Below the pieces are notes generated by a model. It was given only the letters and a program-made list of their open reading frames with translations. It ran no database searches and had not been told where the DNA came from. From Cladocopium goreaui (Eukaryota > Sar > Dinophyceae > Suessiales > Symbiodiniaceae): a DNA stretch of 64,000 nucleotides. Location: positions 344,001 to 408,000 of the forward strand of contig CAMXCT020001446.1 in assembly GCA_947184155.2 (NCBI GenBank). The letters run 5' to 3'. Below, in pieces: positions 10,801 to 20,684 of the stretch. Both the position numbers and the translations under genes were made by a program. The stretch's first letter is position 1. Each line of letters starts with the position of its first letter.

Positions 10801-13800
10801 GTCTGCAGAGAGCGGGGTATCTTACTGCAACCACTGCATGGTATGTCACAGGACTAACTCTGGAGCTGGAGGGAAGCATCAACCCCCAAGCATGGATGTC
10901 ACTCACACCGGCGGTTTGGGAGTTTAGGGTTGCTTGTATGTCCCCAGCCATGGGCAGGAGGGTAGCAGCATGTTGCAAGATCCAGGCAAGGCGCACGAGA
11001 GCCCGCGGAAAATTGAGAGCAGCACCCTCCAGCAGTTCTGATTCTACGAAACGGGAGTGTCGCTGTGTATTGGGCTGAGCTGCTTCAAATACGGCTTGGA
11101 GGCCTGGAAGAACAGCGCTGGCTGCTTTGAGATCTTCCTCATCCTGTGGCGATAGCTGACTTGTCCATAGCCGGCCTAAAGTGGACTGTCCTCGTTTGAG
11201 AATTTGACTAAGAGTCGTCAGACCTTCATTTGCCGAACCATCTAGCAGTCGGATCATAGCATCGGCAAGGGTGGCTGGCGTGTAATAATTGCGGTTACTT
11301 CGCAGGCCGTGCTTTTTGGCTAGCAGTAGTTGCCGTGACCGCTTTGCGTTGCGAGCTGCCCGATCAATGCCGCCAGGTGTCTGCTCTGAGTCTCCTGTCC
11401 ACAATACCAGAGGTTGCTGTCTCAGCAGGCTGATAACTGCAATTTCTCGGTCAGTGCCATACTGCTGGCCTTCATCAATGACCAGGAGGGAGAGCTCTTG
11501 CATAAAGCTACCCATTGTGGACCATTGCATGGTAAGATCCTGGGCTACCGTTCCCCCGGTGGCCAAAATTAACTGACACTTGTGCAACATTTGCCTTCTT
11601 TCTTTCGGGTGGATATCAAATTTAGTGTGGGAGTAACTGCTTTTGTTGCGCTCTTGGTCTCCCACCAGCCTACCTATGCGCCCAAACACCCCCGACGGGG
11701 GGTCGAGCCATAGGAGGAGGTCAGCAAAAGATCTAGTACCAGAGTTCTCTTTACAAATGAACAATATCTTGAGGCTATCGGTAGTATCGATCTCAATCAG
11801 CGCCAGGATGAGAATCGCCATCGATTTCGACTTACCTGCTCCGAAAAGCCCTTGGATGCACAGATCAAGCCGGTTGGTGAGTAAAGCCATTGTCACTGCG
11901 CAGAGTGTGCCTAAAACATGTCCGTCGATTTCAGCAGCAAAAGATAGTGCTGTGGAGCGGGTCCAGGGGTGGAGCTCGCCTTCAACGTGACATGGAATTA
12001 GCATGAGGTGCAGCAACTGGCCGCACAAGTGCAAGAAGTGTGATCTTTTGTTGCCCTCCATCCCCTCCACTGCTGTTTGGACATTATAGATGCCTAGTCC
12101 CAGGTGGTACCTGCACGGGGAGGTTTGCGCGACAGCGGTAAGCTCGCGGGTGGGCTTGGTACATCCAAACATCCACATTGTGTGGAGAAAAAAGGTCTTT
12201 GGAACCGGACTTTTTTGCCCCTGGACAGTTGCATCAATAGGGTCCAGGCGTTGGTCAGAATCAGTGTACAAGTCTTGGAGGGTTTCAAGCTGTTCCTTTG
12301 CAAAGAACTCAATGGCTGGTACTGTGAGGAAGGCGACCTCAATGAATTTGGGGTTACATTGTCTGTATATACGTGAGGCTGCCAGCTCATCCTTCTTTTT
12401 GGCTGCACGCGGTGTGATGGCGAGGACCAATCCAAACAGGATTTGGAGGTCATCTCCGTCATCAGCTGGTGCTTCTGCTGTGCCAACCATGGCGATGAGC
12501 CTACCCGTGCCAATGGGGCTGACTTTGTGATGGTGCGCATCACTAGCAAGTAGGCTAAACACATCAGTTTTACCAAGGCTTGGATGGCGGAACGCGAATG
12601 CATCCTGTCCGCCTTTGACTCTCCAGTGGCCAAACTCGCTGCCTTTGAAGAGGAATTCAAGGGCGATGGGTTGTGATGGCTGTCGAACCGGGCCTGCACT
12701 TTGCATTGTTAGCCCTGTTTCATTATAGCCTTCATTAGGACTGAGCATGGGCAGGTAGTAGTCTAACATGTAGACAGCCATGGGCAATTGTAGGGTACCA
12801 AGGAACTGTTGGACCATGGTGGTATAGTTATGCAACTTGGCCCTTGAGGAAATGGTAACTGTTGCCAACTCGGCTAGGTATTGGGTAGCTTCTTGCTCAG
12901 TTTTGATCTCTGCGTTATGGACAGCAATCTGGGTAACCAGTGCCTGTGTTGTGGTTTCAGGTAACTCGCACATTTCCGCTAACTCACGCAGGAGTTTTCT
13001 GGCAGTTCTTGGGAGCTCAAAACTGCACCAGGAGATCAGACGAAGAGGAGCTTGTGAGTACACTTCGAAGGGGAGCACCCCTGGGATGCCTTCCAGCTGT
13101 TCCATATCCGGTCGTCCTTCTGGGAGGGCAACCCTGGTCCAATGCGAATAGTTATGCTGTGCAGTGCCGAGGTACGCTCTCCATCCTGTGATATGCGTGA
13201 TTTTAAAGCCTCGTTGCTTAAGCAATTTGATGTCATGGTTCGACGGGTTCCAGACACAAAGCCTGTCATCGGCATGGTGGATGAGGTGAATCTCTCTCAG
13301 CTGAGATAAGTTGTATGTTGTTAGCAACGATGGTGGCAGCGCAATGGCTGCTAGCACGGTTTTGCCATCAACATCTGGGAACTCTGAGAGGATTGTTTCC
13401 CATACCATTCCTGCATACGAGCCAGCGCTGTGCCCTCGGATGTAGAAAGAACCTATCATATATCCTGTCAATCTGAGGTAGTCCGCTGGACGGATTTCAG
13501 GGGGCAGGCAGACTCCGACCAAAGGATGCGCTACCAGTAGCTTGGTAAAGAGTCTAAGGCCATGCGTGTACCCCGGCCATGGTGGTTTCCTATGCGCTGG
13601 AATGATAGGGCAGAAGCGCAACAGTTTCATGGCTCGACTGATGATCTGCGCTTGTAATTGGTTCGCACTGGGCATTCCTAAAACACGGCACCAGAAGTGT
13701 GCCCCGATGGGAAACATGGCGATGTGCAGTAGCAAATATTCTTGTGTGTGGGCAGTGCCTGCTACTGTGCCAACTCTTGCATTCCAATCGTCCTGTTTGC

Positions 13801-15964
13801 TAAGGGATGGCCCATAAACATGTGCTTCCTTTTTACAAGCTAGCAACACGTCCCAGTCTTCATCAAGTTCTCCTCCACCCAACCCAGTGCACTGAACTTC
13901 CAGGGACCCTGGGTCAGCGTCATTGAGTTGCCAGGAGGTGTTATCCATGACTGTGATTTTCCAGTCTGTGTATTTGGGGTCTTTATGGCTGGCAAGCACC
14001 TCATTGATGGCAAGCTCTGCGTTGTTAGGGTCAACGTTCAGTCGACGCTGTAGCGCTTCGAGCAGGGGGAGGATTGGGGTGGTGGGAAGCTGAAGGCTCG
14101 CATGCTGACCACAGAAAACAATGGCAGGCTCGCAATCTTTGGGCCAAGGTGTATGGTCATTACTGCTGTTAGGGGCTTCAACTGGCGTCCAAAGGCTCTG
14201 GAGTAGCAACACCTGCGTCGGAGTAAGGCTTCTGTTTTGTGGGACGTGCGGCTTGGCGACTAGTTTACTCCCTCTAACAAAGTCGCAACCTGTGGGGTGT
14301 GTCCATAAAGGGGGTGCCTCTTCAACTCCTATGAGCGACACAGCTAGCGGTTGCAGACCTTTGCTTAGCCACTGTTGGAGTTGGTGCCCTAGGCCTACTT
14401 TACTCCCATGGAAGGCGTGTAGAATTGGTGGCAGGCAATACCCTACGGTCAACTCCTTACTTTGGAACAATTTGTCTCCTGGAAGGCAGAGGATAGGGAA
14501 GTCAGCTGGGAAGACTGACATAGGGGAGAGTGCACCTTGCTCGAAGATGGGGCGTGCCCAGGTAAGGAATGGCGGTGTCCGCTCGACAAAGTCCGGTCTA
14601 AGATATCGGCCGTCACCATGGCGAGGCCATTCTCCTTGCTCCGGTATGGGGAAGGCAATGGTTCCAGCCCATTCACCTAGCATGGCCCATGCATGTGTCC
14701 AGTCAAGCGGAGTTCTAGCCTTACATCCTAGTAGGGGGGTGAGCAGTAGCCCACCTCTCATCGCTTCTGCAGGGTCTTCAGGCACGGCGGTTGTCGCTAG
14801 GAAACTGGCTCGGCTTTCTCGGAGTGCGGTGACCCAATCATCTGCTGTTCTGCGGTTGGCAGGGTGGGCTATTCGTCGCGCCTTTGGGGCGGGTGCATTA
14901 CTCGGCGAGGAGCTTGGTGCAGTGACCGATGGCATGCATGCTTCAGGGGTTGCTTGGTCCATGTCCACATCAGCTGCCTCAATGGGGATATGTCCTGTCA
15001 CAATGATCAAGCCGGCATTGAGTTCTGCCTTGGCCTCCGTGGCGAGGAGTACTGCTGGGGGGCACTGGTTAGAGCTGGCCATTATGTTGTGTTGCATTGC
15101 TGTGGCTCTAGTTGCCTTATCCGTCATAAGATTAACTAGCTCAGCTATCTCAAACAACGAGGTCGGCACGCAGTCAGTGTCAATGAGGGCAAAATTTACT
15201 GTGGGGAACATTAGGCACAGTGCCTCCAGAGCTGCGGCACCAGCCCAGGTATAATGGACCTGGTGCAAACCTGTATCAGCATGAATGGGAAAATGAATAG
15301 CAGTCGTTTTCTCACAGTAGGGGCCAGTTACTGTACATCGGCCTTTGATCCAGGGTGCAAAAAGTGGCCAATAGGCTGGAGGATCAGTGCCTGGCAGCTT
15401 GCGATTGTCCACATACACATAGACAGTGGCATACTCTGGTAGCCATGAGAGATTGTCTATGATCCACTGGAAGAGCGTTTTATGATGTACCTGGCTGGCT
15501 GCTGGACGTTGAATGCCATTCCCTTCATCTATCATGAGTGCAGGGTATGTCATGGGTGCCCTGGGCATGCGACATGAGCCGACATCATCCCATTTCCACC
15601 TTTGTTTGAGGTCGTCCATGCCGAGGGGAGTCTCAATCTCTTTCTGCGAGAGGAAGAGTTGGTCAAGCTGATGGCTTAATTGTGTGACTTCCTGGACATT
15701 GAGGAAATCGATAGGTTCAGCAATTTCCCACTGTTCCCTTGGAGGAGGTTCGGCCCCTTGCTGAAAATAAGGAGCGTCGTCGTCTGTATCGACGTCAACT
15801 GTTTCGATGGCGTCAAAGTATTCTGTGTCGCTGTCCATGGACACATCCTCAACTGTGTTATCCGGAACGATTGGCTCTGCTGGTTCGATCTCTGTATCTG
15901 AATCATCAGGGTCAGGCGACGTCAACGAAATGAACCTATTTGATGTCATAAGCTGTTGCATCAT
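7817..15964 (-). CDS. Giant SF1 helicase polyprotein with embedded alpha/beta-hydrolase
   Basis: The frame is open from TTG 16015; I take the first ATG (15964) because two hairpins lie just before it. About 2715 residues. Seen, in order: an acidic Asp-rich N-terminus; a domain also found at the right edge of the window (shared ADTGLH and TWAG); a DTDC segment near residues 262-265 that recalls a glycosyltransferase DxD; a serine-hydrolase elbow GHSAGS with Ser near 846, then HHADDRLCVW near 894-905 and an HNYSHW histidine near 937-941; then an SF1 helicase of the Upf1/Dna2 kind with Walker A GLFGAGKS (Lys near 1378), DEGQ (Asp near 1497), GDSEQTP, and motif VI VGLTRSK (Arg near 1863). About 850 further residues are unassigned. 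Known for the families: ATP-driven nucleic-acid unwinding; ester or peptide hydrolysis. The role in replicating the element is inferred. Confidence 0.85.
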   Translation of the reverse strand: MMQQLMTSNRFISLTSPDPDDSDTEIEPAEPIVPDNTVEDVSMDSDTEYFDAIETVDVDTDDDAPYFQQGAEPPPREQWEIAEPIDFLNVQEVTQLSHQLDQLFLSQKEIETPLGMDDLKQRWKWDDVGSCRMPRAPMTYPALMIDEGNGIQRPAASQVHHKTLFQWIIDNLSWLPEYATVYVYVDNRKLPGTDPPAYWPLFAPWIKGRCTVTGPYCEKTTAIHFPIHADTGLHQVHYTWAGAAALEALCLMFPTVNFALIDTDCVPTSLFEIAELVNLMTDKATRATAMQHNIMASSNQCPPAVLLATEAKAELNAGLIIVTGHIPIEAADVDMDQATPEACMPSVTAPSSSPSNAPAPKARRIAHPANRRTADDWVTALRESRASFLATTAVPEDPAEAMRGGLLLTPLLGCKARTPLDWTHAWAMLGEWAGTIAFPIPEQGEWPRHGDGRYLRPDFVERTPPFLTWARPIFEQGALSPMSVFPADFPILCLPGDKLFQSKELTVGYCLPPILHAFHGSKVGLGHQLQQWLSKGLQPLAVSLIGVEEAPPLWTHPTGCDFVRGSKLVAKPHVPQNRSLTPTQVLLLQSLWTPVEAPNSSNDHTPWPKDCEPAIVFCGQHASLQLPTTPILPLLEALQRRLNVDPNNAELAINEVLASHKDPKYTDWKITVMDNTSWQLNDADPGSLEVQCTGLGGGELDEDWDVLLACKKEAHVYGPSLSKQDDWNARVGTVAGTAHTQEYLLLHIAMFPIGAHFWCRVLGMPSANQLQAQIISRAMKLLRFCPIIPAHRKPPWPGYTHGLRLFTKLLVAHPLVGVCLPPEIRPADYLRLTGYMIGSFYIRGHSAGSYAGMVWETILSEFPDVDGKTVLAAIALPPSLLTTYNLSQLREIHLIHHADDRLCVWNPSNHDIKLLKQRGFKITHITGWRAYLGTAQHNYSHWTRVALPEGRPDMEQLEGIPGVLPFEVYSQAPLRLISWCSFELPRTARKLLRELAEMCELPETTTQALVTQIAVHNAEIKTEQEATQYLAELATVTISSRAKLHNYTTMVQQFLGTLQLPMAVYMLDYYLPMLSPNEGYNETGLTMQSAGPVRQPSQPIALEFLFKGSEFGHWRVKGGQDAFAFRHPSLGKTDVFSLLASDAHHHKVSPIGTGRLIAMVGTAEAPADDGDDLQILFGLVLAITPRAAKKKDELAASRIYRQCNPKFIEVAFLTVPAIEFFAKEQLETLQDLYTDSDQRLDPIDATVQGQKSPVPKTFFLHTMWMFGCTKPTRELTAVAQTSPCRYHLGLGIYNVQTAVEGMEGNKRSHFLHLCGQLLHLMLIPCHVEGELHPWTRSTALSFAAEIDGHVLGTLCAVTMALLTNRLDLCIQGLFGAGKSKSMAILILALIEIDTTDSLKILFICKENSGTRSFADLLLWLDPPSGVFGRIGRLVGDQERNKSSYSHTKFDIHPKERRQMLHKCQLILATGGTVAQDLTMQWSTMGSFMQELSLLVIDEGQQYGTDREIAVISLLRQQPLVLWTGDSEQTPGGIDRAARNAKRSRQLLLAKKHGLRSNRNYYTPATLADAMIRLLDGSANEGLTTLSQILKRGQSTLGRLWTSQLSPQDEEDLKAASAVLPGLQAVFEAAQPNTQRHSRFVESELLEGAALNFPRALVRLAWILQHAATLLPMAGDIQATLNSQTAGVSDIHAWGLMLPSSSRVSPVTYHAVVAVRYPALCRQVNGLWELGSFASGGLPDKPPGFQLVLWDTNARINGLVATDLETLVSEVLTSFPHNAGFADGLFTMTTATDHKNNLNRSVLKRDYVRTLRVETIANSAGGTARVSIVAQPSIGFLNTKYYSNGSPTEDTEDCLGRITVGLTRSKSLTLLVSPLDMMGLMGMAQVIATIAYGIGGLRRGETTWKWPEFNPDPVQENLAQLSRWSLNSPPTWEYPPLAIANQYYDQQADEVKRARYRLILVRGSDLRWLDRGRFQEIQAGLRTQHKWLPKQHLPFSEVVLYAYAADRTPFPTYVCLPSGLYKARAGNIVAQTGPDQEILSLPGIYFFDGWRLHPNLPIPDHLPRAAEAPVQGTAIDAPTPDAEPKRSPEEEARDILAVAAKNQPEDGPSTRKAAVRACKYLRAMVNQYETTIQAVHSAARTHTQRSKGTVGPPVDYRPQGEALPVISADLTSELLHCLSTLPDPWPLAKITIDMEKPSQWVSKLCRLYFADEYAKRTVGLPSRKHVPDIAGALRAVQAILPKLEVKMIEFLAEWMVTLLMPARHVMEVRAPHLSFMMLKEYWFRELYLGLKVTASFDRSESYTRVIDGQVRCITPEVKPQNLQVIWNVQFITVFVPAWMIPPVYHSLRRESIKTASSASPIGVQSVRPTWFEDTTPKDPTSQRSQDPHKEQAQPLHGLKLVIKEEVLPATDQPQFQSLELLASRGLLAPDTWKCKRAQVSLKATIDVPMLGTIIEQNGDGLLEDSHMPVGWPLHIDGAVRQCCIHRTASLQELDDMLKEYDMKRDSVEINHDAPQWSHHAVWNRKYMEPKPGYTLEQLWADSEPAVNKKTTTSYDVQANDLQRAVSAIRHFPPPIPPDSPFIQALGTPAALKAPPQTDTLAQRALEEWERTLCENKAVAILAEIQAGRPTIIHKDGGEMLIAIVLDKPLAEAKKLVDDPAAFTREMTRILRDKHTHPLIAQMMKPAGSSEPPSATAGACGASSSRDLRTTPHERFQ

Positions 15965-15990
15965 GCTGACGCCGGGTTGACCCTGAACAG

Positions 15991-16001
15991 CCGGTACCCG
16001 G
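15991..16001 (-). repeat. Element A hairpin, CC/GG core
   Basis: Core CC-GGTACCC-GG with outer pairs CA/TG and TGA/TCA (15984-16008, one mismatch and one bulge). It lies 27 nt upstream of the helicase ATG. Confidence 0.6.
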
Positions 16002-16101
16002 ATGTCAGGTGCCAAGCGACCGGCCGAAGGTAGTGAGTACTATGTTGGTAGGAAGTGCAAAACGTGTGAACGGGATTGGCTATGCTAGGGAAACCCCGAA
16101 C

Positions 16102-16117
16102 ACCCGGCACCCGGGGT
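16102..16117 (-). repeat. Element A hairpin, ACCC stem
   Basis: ACCC, loop GGCACCC, then GGGGT. Alternatively a CCCGG/CCGGG stem with a 3-nt loop. It lies about 140 nt upstream of the helicase ATG. Confidence 0.5.
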
Positions 16118-16641
16118 CAGGGTTCCCCTGGCGGGGCCGTGCGTTGAAAACAAAAGTGGTAGAAAGCAAAACAATCAGGATTTGTGTTACACCTAGGTGT
16201 ACGAATTGAAGTCGGATGGCTGACCTAGCGATGGAAACTAGTGGAGCCACAAAAGCTGCAGTGCGAACAGTTGTGCCTCTGACAGATTATGCAACCCACA
16301 AGCGGAAAACAAGTACTTGGTTCGCAGGACATGTTGGTTCGACAGATAACTAGATGACTAACGGTGACAGGACCTGGGACACACATCTAACCAAACGGCT
16401 TCGCAGGCAGATTAAAGCAATCCACTCACACAAACCAAAAACCCCGTAAATCCCCTTACTGCAGCTTATGGGGGTCACCTTGAGCGGGTGTTATCCCTTA
16501 CGATAGGTTTGGGGGGTATTAGCCTGGCACGCGGCTGCTTTTCCTTTGGCGCATCTGTGGAGTAAGCGGCATTAAATTAAAACAGCACTGGTCGAATGGT
16601 TCCGGACAGTCAGGAGCACGCAGTGCTAGCTGTCTGCCTGG
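16118..16641. other. Spacer between the 523-aa gene and helicase leader
   Basis: No gene-like frame. It contains the repeated-looking text GGGGTCAGGGTTCCCC near 16114-16129, but nothing else I can name. Confidence 0.5.
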
Positions 16642-18213
16642 TCAATCAATGATTTCCATTTCTATGTCTGCACCAGGAGAGGGTTGCAGAGTGTCTGATG
16701 ATCGGTCATCTCTCATTCGTTTAAGGCGCTTTCTGATGCGAGATAGTTGCTCGCGGGCATTGGAAAGCCTTGTTTCATAGGAGGCCACTCTCTCACATGC
16801 TCTTTTCTCCATTTTCTGTAGCGTCGAGATGTCAGCTTTGGCGAGGTCGTCGTCCTGTCTGGACTCACTGGCTGGCTCAGGGCTGCTAGCACCAGCAGTG
16901 TCCGTTGCCTGAGTCTCTGGCGATGCTTTGGGTGAATTTGCTGGCGACGATTCCTCTGTTGATGTGTCGTCCTGGGCTGCTTGTTGTTCCGGAGGTTGTT
17001 GTTGCTCATCATCCTTATTGTGAGCTGCGGAGTGAGAGTCAGAGGATAACACGCCGGTACCCGGGGTATCCGTGTGTGCTTTGTTCGCAGGCGGGGCCGA
17101 TGGTGGGCCTGGTCTTATGTGAAATAGCGATTGTGCACTGATTTTATCAGGTGGCTTGCTTTGTGGCGGAGTGGGAGCTTTTGGCACCTCGCCTGCAGCA
17201 GAATCGGATGACGCGGCGGCTGCCGCGTTGTCGGTGCTTTGTTGACTTGCAGCCAGCAGGTTGGCTGGTTTCTGGGTTTGTTTGGTCTTTGCTGGCCGGC
17301 TGTCTGTCAGTGTTTGCTGGTTTGCCTGATGGATAATAGACTGCAATTCCATATATTGTCGCTCTCGTTCAGCTACTTGCTGCGGCGTACTCTGAGTGCC
17401 CCTAGGGTCATGTGGAGTATCTGTTTGTACTGTTTGGACGTGCTGTTTGGCTGTGGCGCGCTCCGTCCACCTAGTTGGTTGAGGTGGCGGCGGAGGTTGA
17501 GTCCGTTTCGGATGCTGCGAAGACTTGAGTTGGTCAATGCGGGGCTGGAGCTCATCTCGCAGTTCTGGTGGGTACGGTTCTCCTGTCTCCGCTAACCACT
17601 GTACAGTTTCTGCATGCGTCCATAGGGTGGTTCTCCACAATGGGATGGTCTTGTCCTCATTAACCCAGAACAATGGCTTAGGCGGCAGCAAGTTATGGGC
17701 CTCTACGATCAACGGCAACAGGAAGGCTAATCTCTTTTGTTCATGGAAAATCATTGCTCCGTTCGGGTGAACCTTCAAGTGGGTATGGTTCCACACAAAC
17801 GGTTGCACGACACGCATGGTGTGAGCGTCTCGATTGAAGATGGATAGTCGGAGTTGGACATACGGTGGTGCTGCCCCGTAGACCTTGCCATCCCAGGGTG
17901 GTTCAAGAAAGCCCCACCGCTCTTTTCGGCCATAATTAACGGTATCCCAAAAGGCAGGGTCAAATTCGGTCTCAAGGGAATCGGCAAGAGTAGAAAAGAG
18001 AATCCACGGCACCTCGTCAATATGCAAATGGTATTCCACCAATGTGAAATTATATGTTGTGTGGCAATCACCTACCCATATTGTGCCTCTCACTGCAAGA
18101 AAGCGAACGCTGCTGGCTGCGGGCATGTCCCAATTCATTCCAGCCGATATGTCCAGTAGGTGTTGATCGGAAACACTGATTTGGCCAGACGGAAATGGGT
18201 TTGACCTCGGCAT
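16642..18213 (-). CDS. Globular plus disordered plus coiled-coil protein, ORF1p-like candidate
   Basis: The open frame extends to TTG 18426, but the first ATG is 18213 (MPRSNPFPSG) and two hairpins occupy the upstream part, so 523 aa is the likelier product. Residues 1-220 look globular with many Trp and Tyr. About 220-430 is Pro/Gln/Ser-rich and disordered, with PPPPPQP. About 450-505 is a coiled coil (MEKRACERVASYETRLSNAR) ending in an Arg/Lys-rich stretch (RIRKRLKRMRDD) and an acidic tail. The basic coiled coil resembles the layout of LINE ORF1 RNA-binding chaperones, but no RRM or zinc knuckle is visible. It sits directly upstream of the helicase gene. No counterpart with clear similarity is seen in element B. 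Confidence 0.65.
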   Translation of the reverse strand: MPRSNPFPSGQISVSDQHLLDISAGMNWDMPAASSVRFLAVRGTIWVGDCHTTYNFTLVEYHLHIDEVPWILFSTLADSLETEFDPAFWDTVNYGRKERWGFLEPPWDGKVYGAAPPYVQLRLSIFNRDAHTMRVVQPFVWNHTHLKVHPNGAMIFHEQKRLAFLLPLIVEAHNLLPPKPLFWVNEDKTIPLWRTTLWTHAETVQWLAETGEPYPPELRDELQPRIDQLKSSQHPKRTQPPPPPQPTRWTERATAKQHVQTVQTDTPHDPRGTQSTPQQVAERERQYMELQSIIHQANQQTLTDSRPAKTKQTQKPANLLAASQQSTDNAAAAASSDSAAGEVPKAPTPPQSKPPDKISAQSLFHIRPGPPSAPPANKAHTDTPGTGVLSSDSHSAAHNKDDEQQQPPEQQAAQDDTSTEESSPANSPKASPETQATDTAGASSPEPASESRQDDDLAKADISTLQKMEKRACERVASYETRLSNAREQLSRIRKRLKRMRDDRSSDTLQPSPGADIEMEIID

Positions 18214-18309
18214 ACCAGCAACAGGTACCCTGTCGTGGCAGTATGGAGGCAATTGCACGGCGTATGGTGAGGCCAAAGGATCGGAACCACTCACTATTGC
18301 AGGCAGCGG

Positions 18310-18368
18310 CCAAACAACGAGAACCCCGTGTTGGCTGGTGCGGCCAAACAACGAGAACCCCGTGTCGG
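18310..18368 (-). repeat. Element A hairpin pair upstream of the 523-aa gene
   Basis: Two near-identical units, 18310-18334 and 18344-18368. Each has ACG, loop AGAACCC, CGT, plus outer CCAA/TTGG pairing that is perfect only in the first. They lie 97-155 nt upstream of ATG 18213, as expected for leader hairpins. If translated they read SQHGVLVV-type peptides. Confidence 0.6.
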
Positions 18369-18844
18369 CTTGGGTGTATGAACGCGCGAAAAAGCTAAAA
18401 GTTGGGGTCAATGAGGATCCAGACAACTGGCTTATGCAGGTGCGGTGTCCTCACAGTTCGAGCCAACAGCTGCTGATGGAAACAGTGAATCATGTCCGGA
18501 TCAGGCACAGGCGACAAAATACCAGAAACTGCAGTGGTATAAAATATGTACAACATGTAACCCTTGACCGAATTGGATAACGACAGTGTGATGCAGGAAT
18601 AAACTGGCATGGGGGAAGTAGCAGGGGCGGAGCGAGTGGTGGAGCAGCAGCATTAGCAGAAAGAGAGGCTATCAGTACAAGCGAGAAAAGAGAAAACCCT
18701 GAGGAGCACTGTTAGCAAGGAGCACACATCATTGAGAGGAGATAGGGCAGCAGGATATCGGGAAGAGGATATAAGTCATGTGTGAGTAAACCATGGGAGA
18801 TAAATACCTGGTAGAATGAACACAGAGCTGAACCCTCCCCATTA

Positions 18845-18861
18845 CCCAAGGTGCCCTTGGG
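18845..18861 (-). repeat. Element A hairpin, CCCAA stem, loop GGTGCCC
   Basis: Stem CCCAA/TTGGG, loop GGTGCCC. The flanks ATTA and GAACAG are shared with 20547-20563. Confidence 0.8.
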
Positions 18862-19171
18862 AACAGTAGAGGAAATAAAGGATGCATGTGTCGCGTTTCT
18901 ACTGATGTGAGGGGCACCGCGGGGGGGGTGGGTATTAGGGACTACTTAACTAAATGCGCTAGTGCGGGAAGCAGCGGCAGTCAGCAACCTGCGTAAAACT
19001 TAGGACTGGCCATGGGAGTATACCCTCAACGTGACAACTCTCTAGTTGAAGGGAGCCAATGGTGGTTACCAGGGAATCCGGAGTGTTGACTGCTTAACTG
19101 TTTCATAACGGTAAGAGGCACTCTGCATAGTCCACTCAAAAAATTCTACCTGTACATCTCTGTTCCGCATT

Positions 19172-19441
19172 TCATCGCAGGAGTACACGCAGGATGCGCT
19201 GCTCTGTCATGAGCATCGTGCGATCACAGCGGGCAATAAAACTAATGATCTCAAGGTGGGTGGTTCGTAGCACTCCGCTGAGTACCTGTTCGTCAAACCC
19301 TATGTCGTCCAGGTCATCCATGGTTTCCTCCAACTGATACTGCAATCTCATGGCCAAGAGTTTAACCCGATGGATAAAGAGGAGCTGCTGGAGTAAAACT
19401 CGGACATGGTCAGCAGTTATGCTACGCGCTGCCCTATGCAT
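19172..19441 (-). CDS. Small helical ORF (89 aa), uncertain
   Basis: ATG at 19441. The whole product is predicted helical (VLLQQLLFIHRVKLLAMRL, then an acidic linker and another helix). It loosely resembles the protein at 53754-54137 in element B: LLxIxRV near the start, then an acidic linker with (F/L)DE and a second helix. Both lie between the RNase H gene and the helicase gene, so they may be counterparts, but the similarity is weak by eye. Confidence 0.4.
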   Translation of the reverse strand: MHRAARSITADHVRVLLQQLLFIHRVKLLAMRLQYQLEETMDDLDDIGFDEQVLSGVLRTTHLEIISFIARCDRTMLMTEQRILRVLLR

Positions 19442-20546
19442 GGAAGATCAGAACTGCTATACCTCACGATCGGACGGTCTGCACGAAGCAGGGTGGTGGA
19501 CAGGAAATGCCGACGGACAAGCTCTAGCCGAAAACTTACGGACGCAGTGACAATGATAGGGAGTAGTGTACACCTAACGACAATGACTAGGGAAAATCCC
19601 CTTTGGGTAGAACTAGGGATGAGATATACTCTTAGTGGATGGGCATCTTAGCATGACGGATGGTTGCAATTATAGTGGACCGTACTACTTAAATACCTCT
19701 CTGGTCAATTGACTGGATTGGTAAAGGGGATAATGGTTGACCTGGAACCATGGAAACCAATAAAGGTAATTTTCTGAATGTGGACGCTAACAGAGTTAGT
19801 GGTTCTCATGTTCTGGAATTAAGGACGTACTGCCACCCAGGTGCCCCTTCCATGCCCAGTATACTGCTCCCTGGGTCTTTGGGTCTTGGCAAAGACAAAT
19901 AACAACAAGACCAACCATTTCTGTGAACTTGTTAACTACTTAACACTCGATAGGCTGCTCTCGGGGAGTGGACGTGCCATTTCACGCAACCTCTTGGTCC
20001 TCATAATCGTCCAATAGTCGGAATACTGCAAGGCATCTCTGGGTTACAGAGAGACCACCTATTCGGCAGCCAATCTGTTAGGCTTTGTACCCAGACCACT
20101 GAACCTGGCTATGATGGTGTAAGACAAGTGCTGCTGAAGCCATACCTCCAGCAGCTAGGACGTACCAGTCTTCCAAGCAGCTGTTGACAGCATGTCGAGA
20201 GAGTTCATCAACCGCTGAAAATTATGACATGTCTAGATGGTCACTCAGCATTGGCCAAAGGGTCCACAATCAAAACCTTCCAAAAGGAACGCCCGATAAT
20301 AGGTCAAAAAGTGTAAGCCTCAACACTCTATCCTTAAGCCATTGGCCTTGTACTCTGGTTACACTTAGTCCGGGGCACCTGCGTCAAGATTCGCTGGCCA
20401 CAGAGAGCTTTACGGCTGCATGCCGCTGTCTGGCATATGGGGCCAGGCAGAGGCAGTGGCGGCAATAGGTACGTATCAAACCCTGTGAAGCACCGATTTG
20501 GAACATCGCAACGCATAGCAGAATAGCAGCTAAAGTCTCGCCATTA

Positions 20547-20563
20547 CCCAAGGTGCCCTTGGG
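20547..20563 (-). repeat. Element A hairpin, CCCAA stem, second copy
   Basis: Same as 18845-18861, including the flanks (CATTACCCAAGG to GGGAACAG). Confidence 0.8.
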
Positions 20564-20684
20564 AACAGCAGCTATCCTACTCTGCTGGTCCTCTAGGCTC
20601 TATCAAACTTGGAGCATGAGGTGCAATGGGCGGCGAGGGCACCATCTACTTGCACGAAGTCCTACCGGCTCAATTACTCTGCAC

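Noticed and set aside
12094..12699. 201-codon minus-strand frame inside the helicase gene
   Set aside because: Shifted frame of the polyprotein gene with Ser/Arg/Pro-rich content and no motifs.
14121..15254. 377-codon plus-strand frame
   Set aside because: Lies antisense to the helicase polyprotein gene, which has clear domain motifs; typical shadow frame.
15100..15260. Confident glycosyltransferase assignment from DTDC
   Set aside because: A single DxD-like motif in an otherwise unassigned domain is too little evidence.
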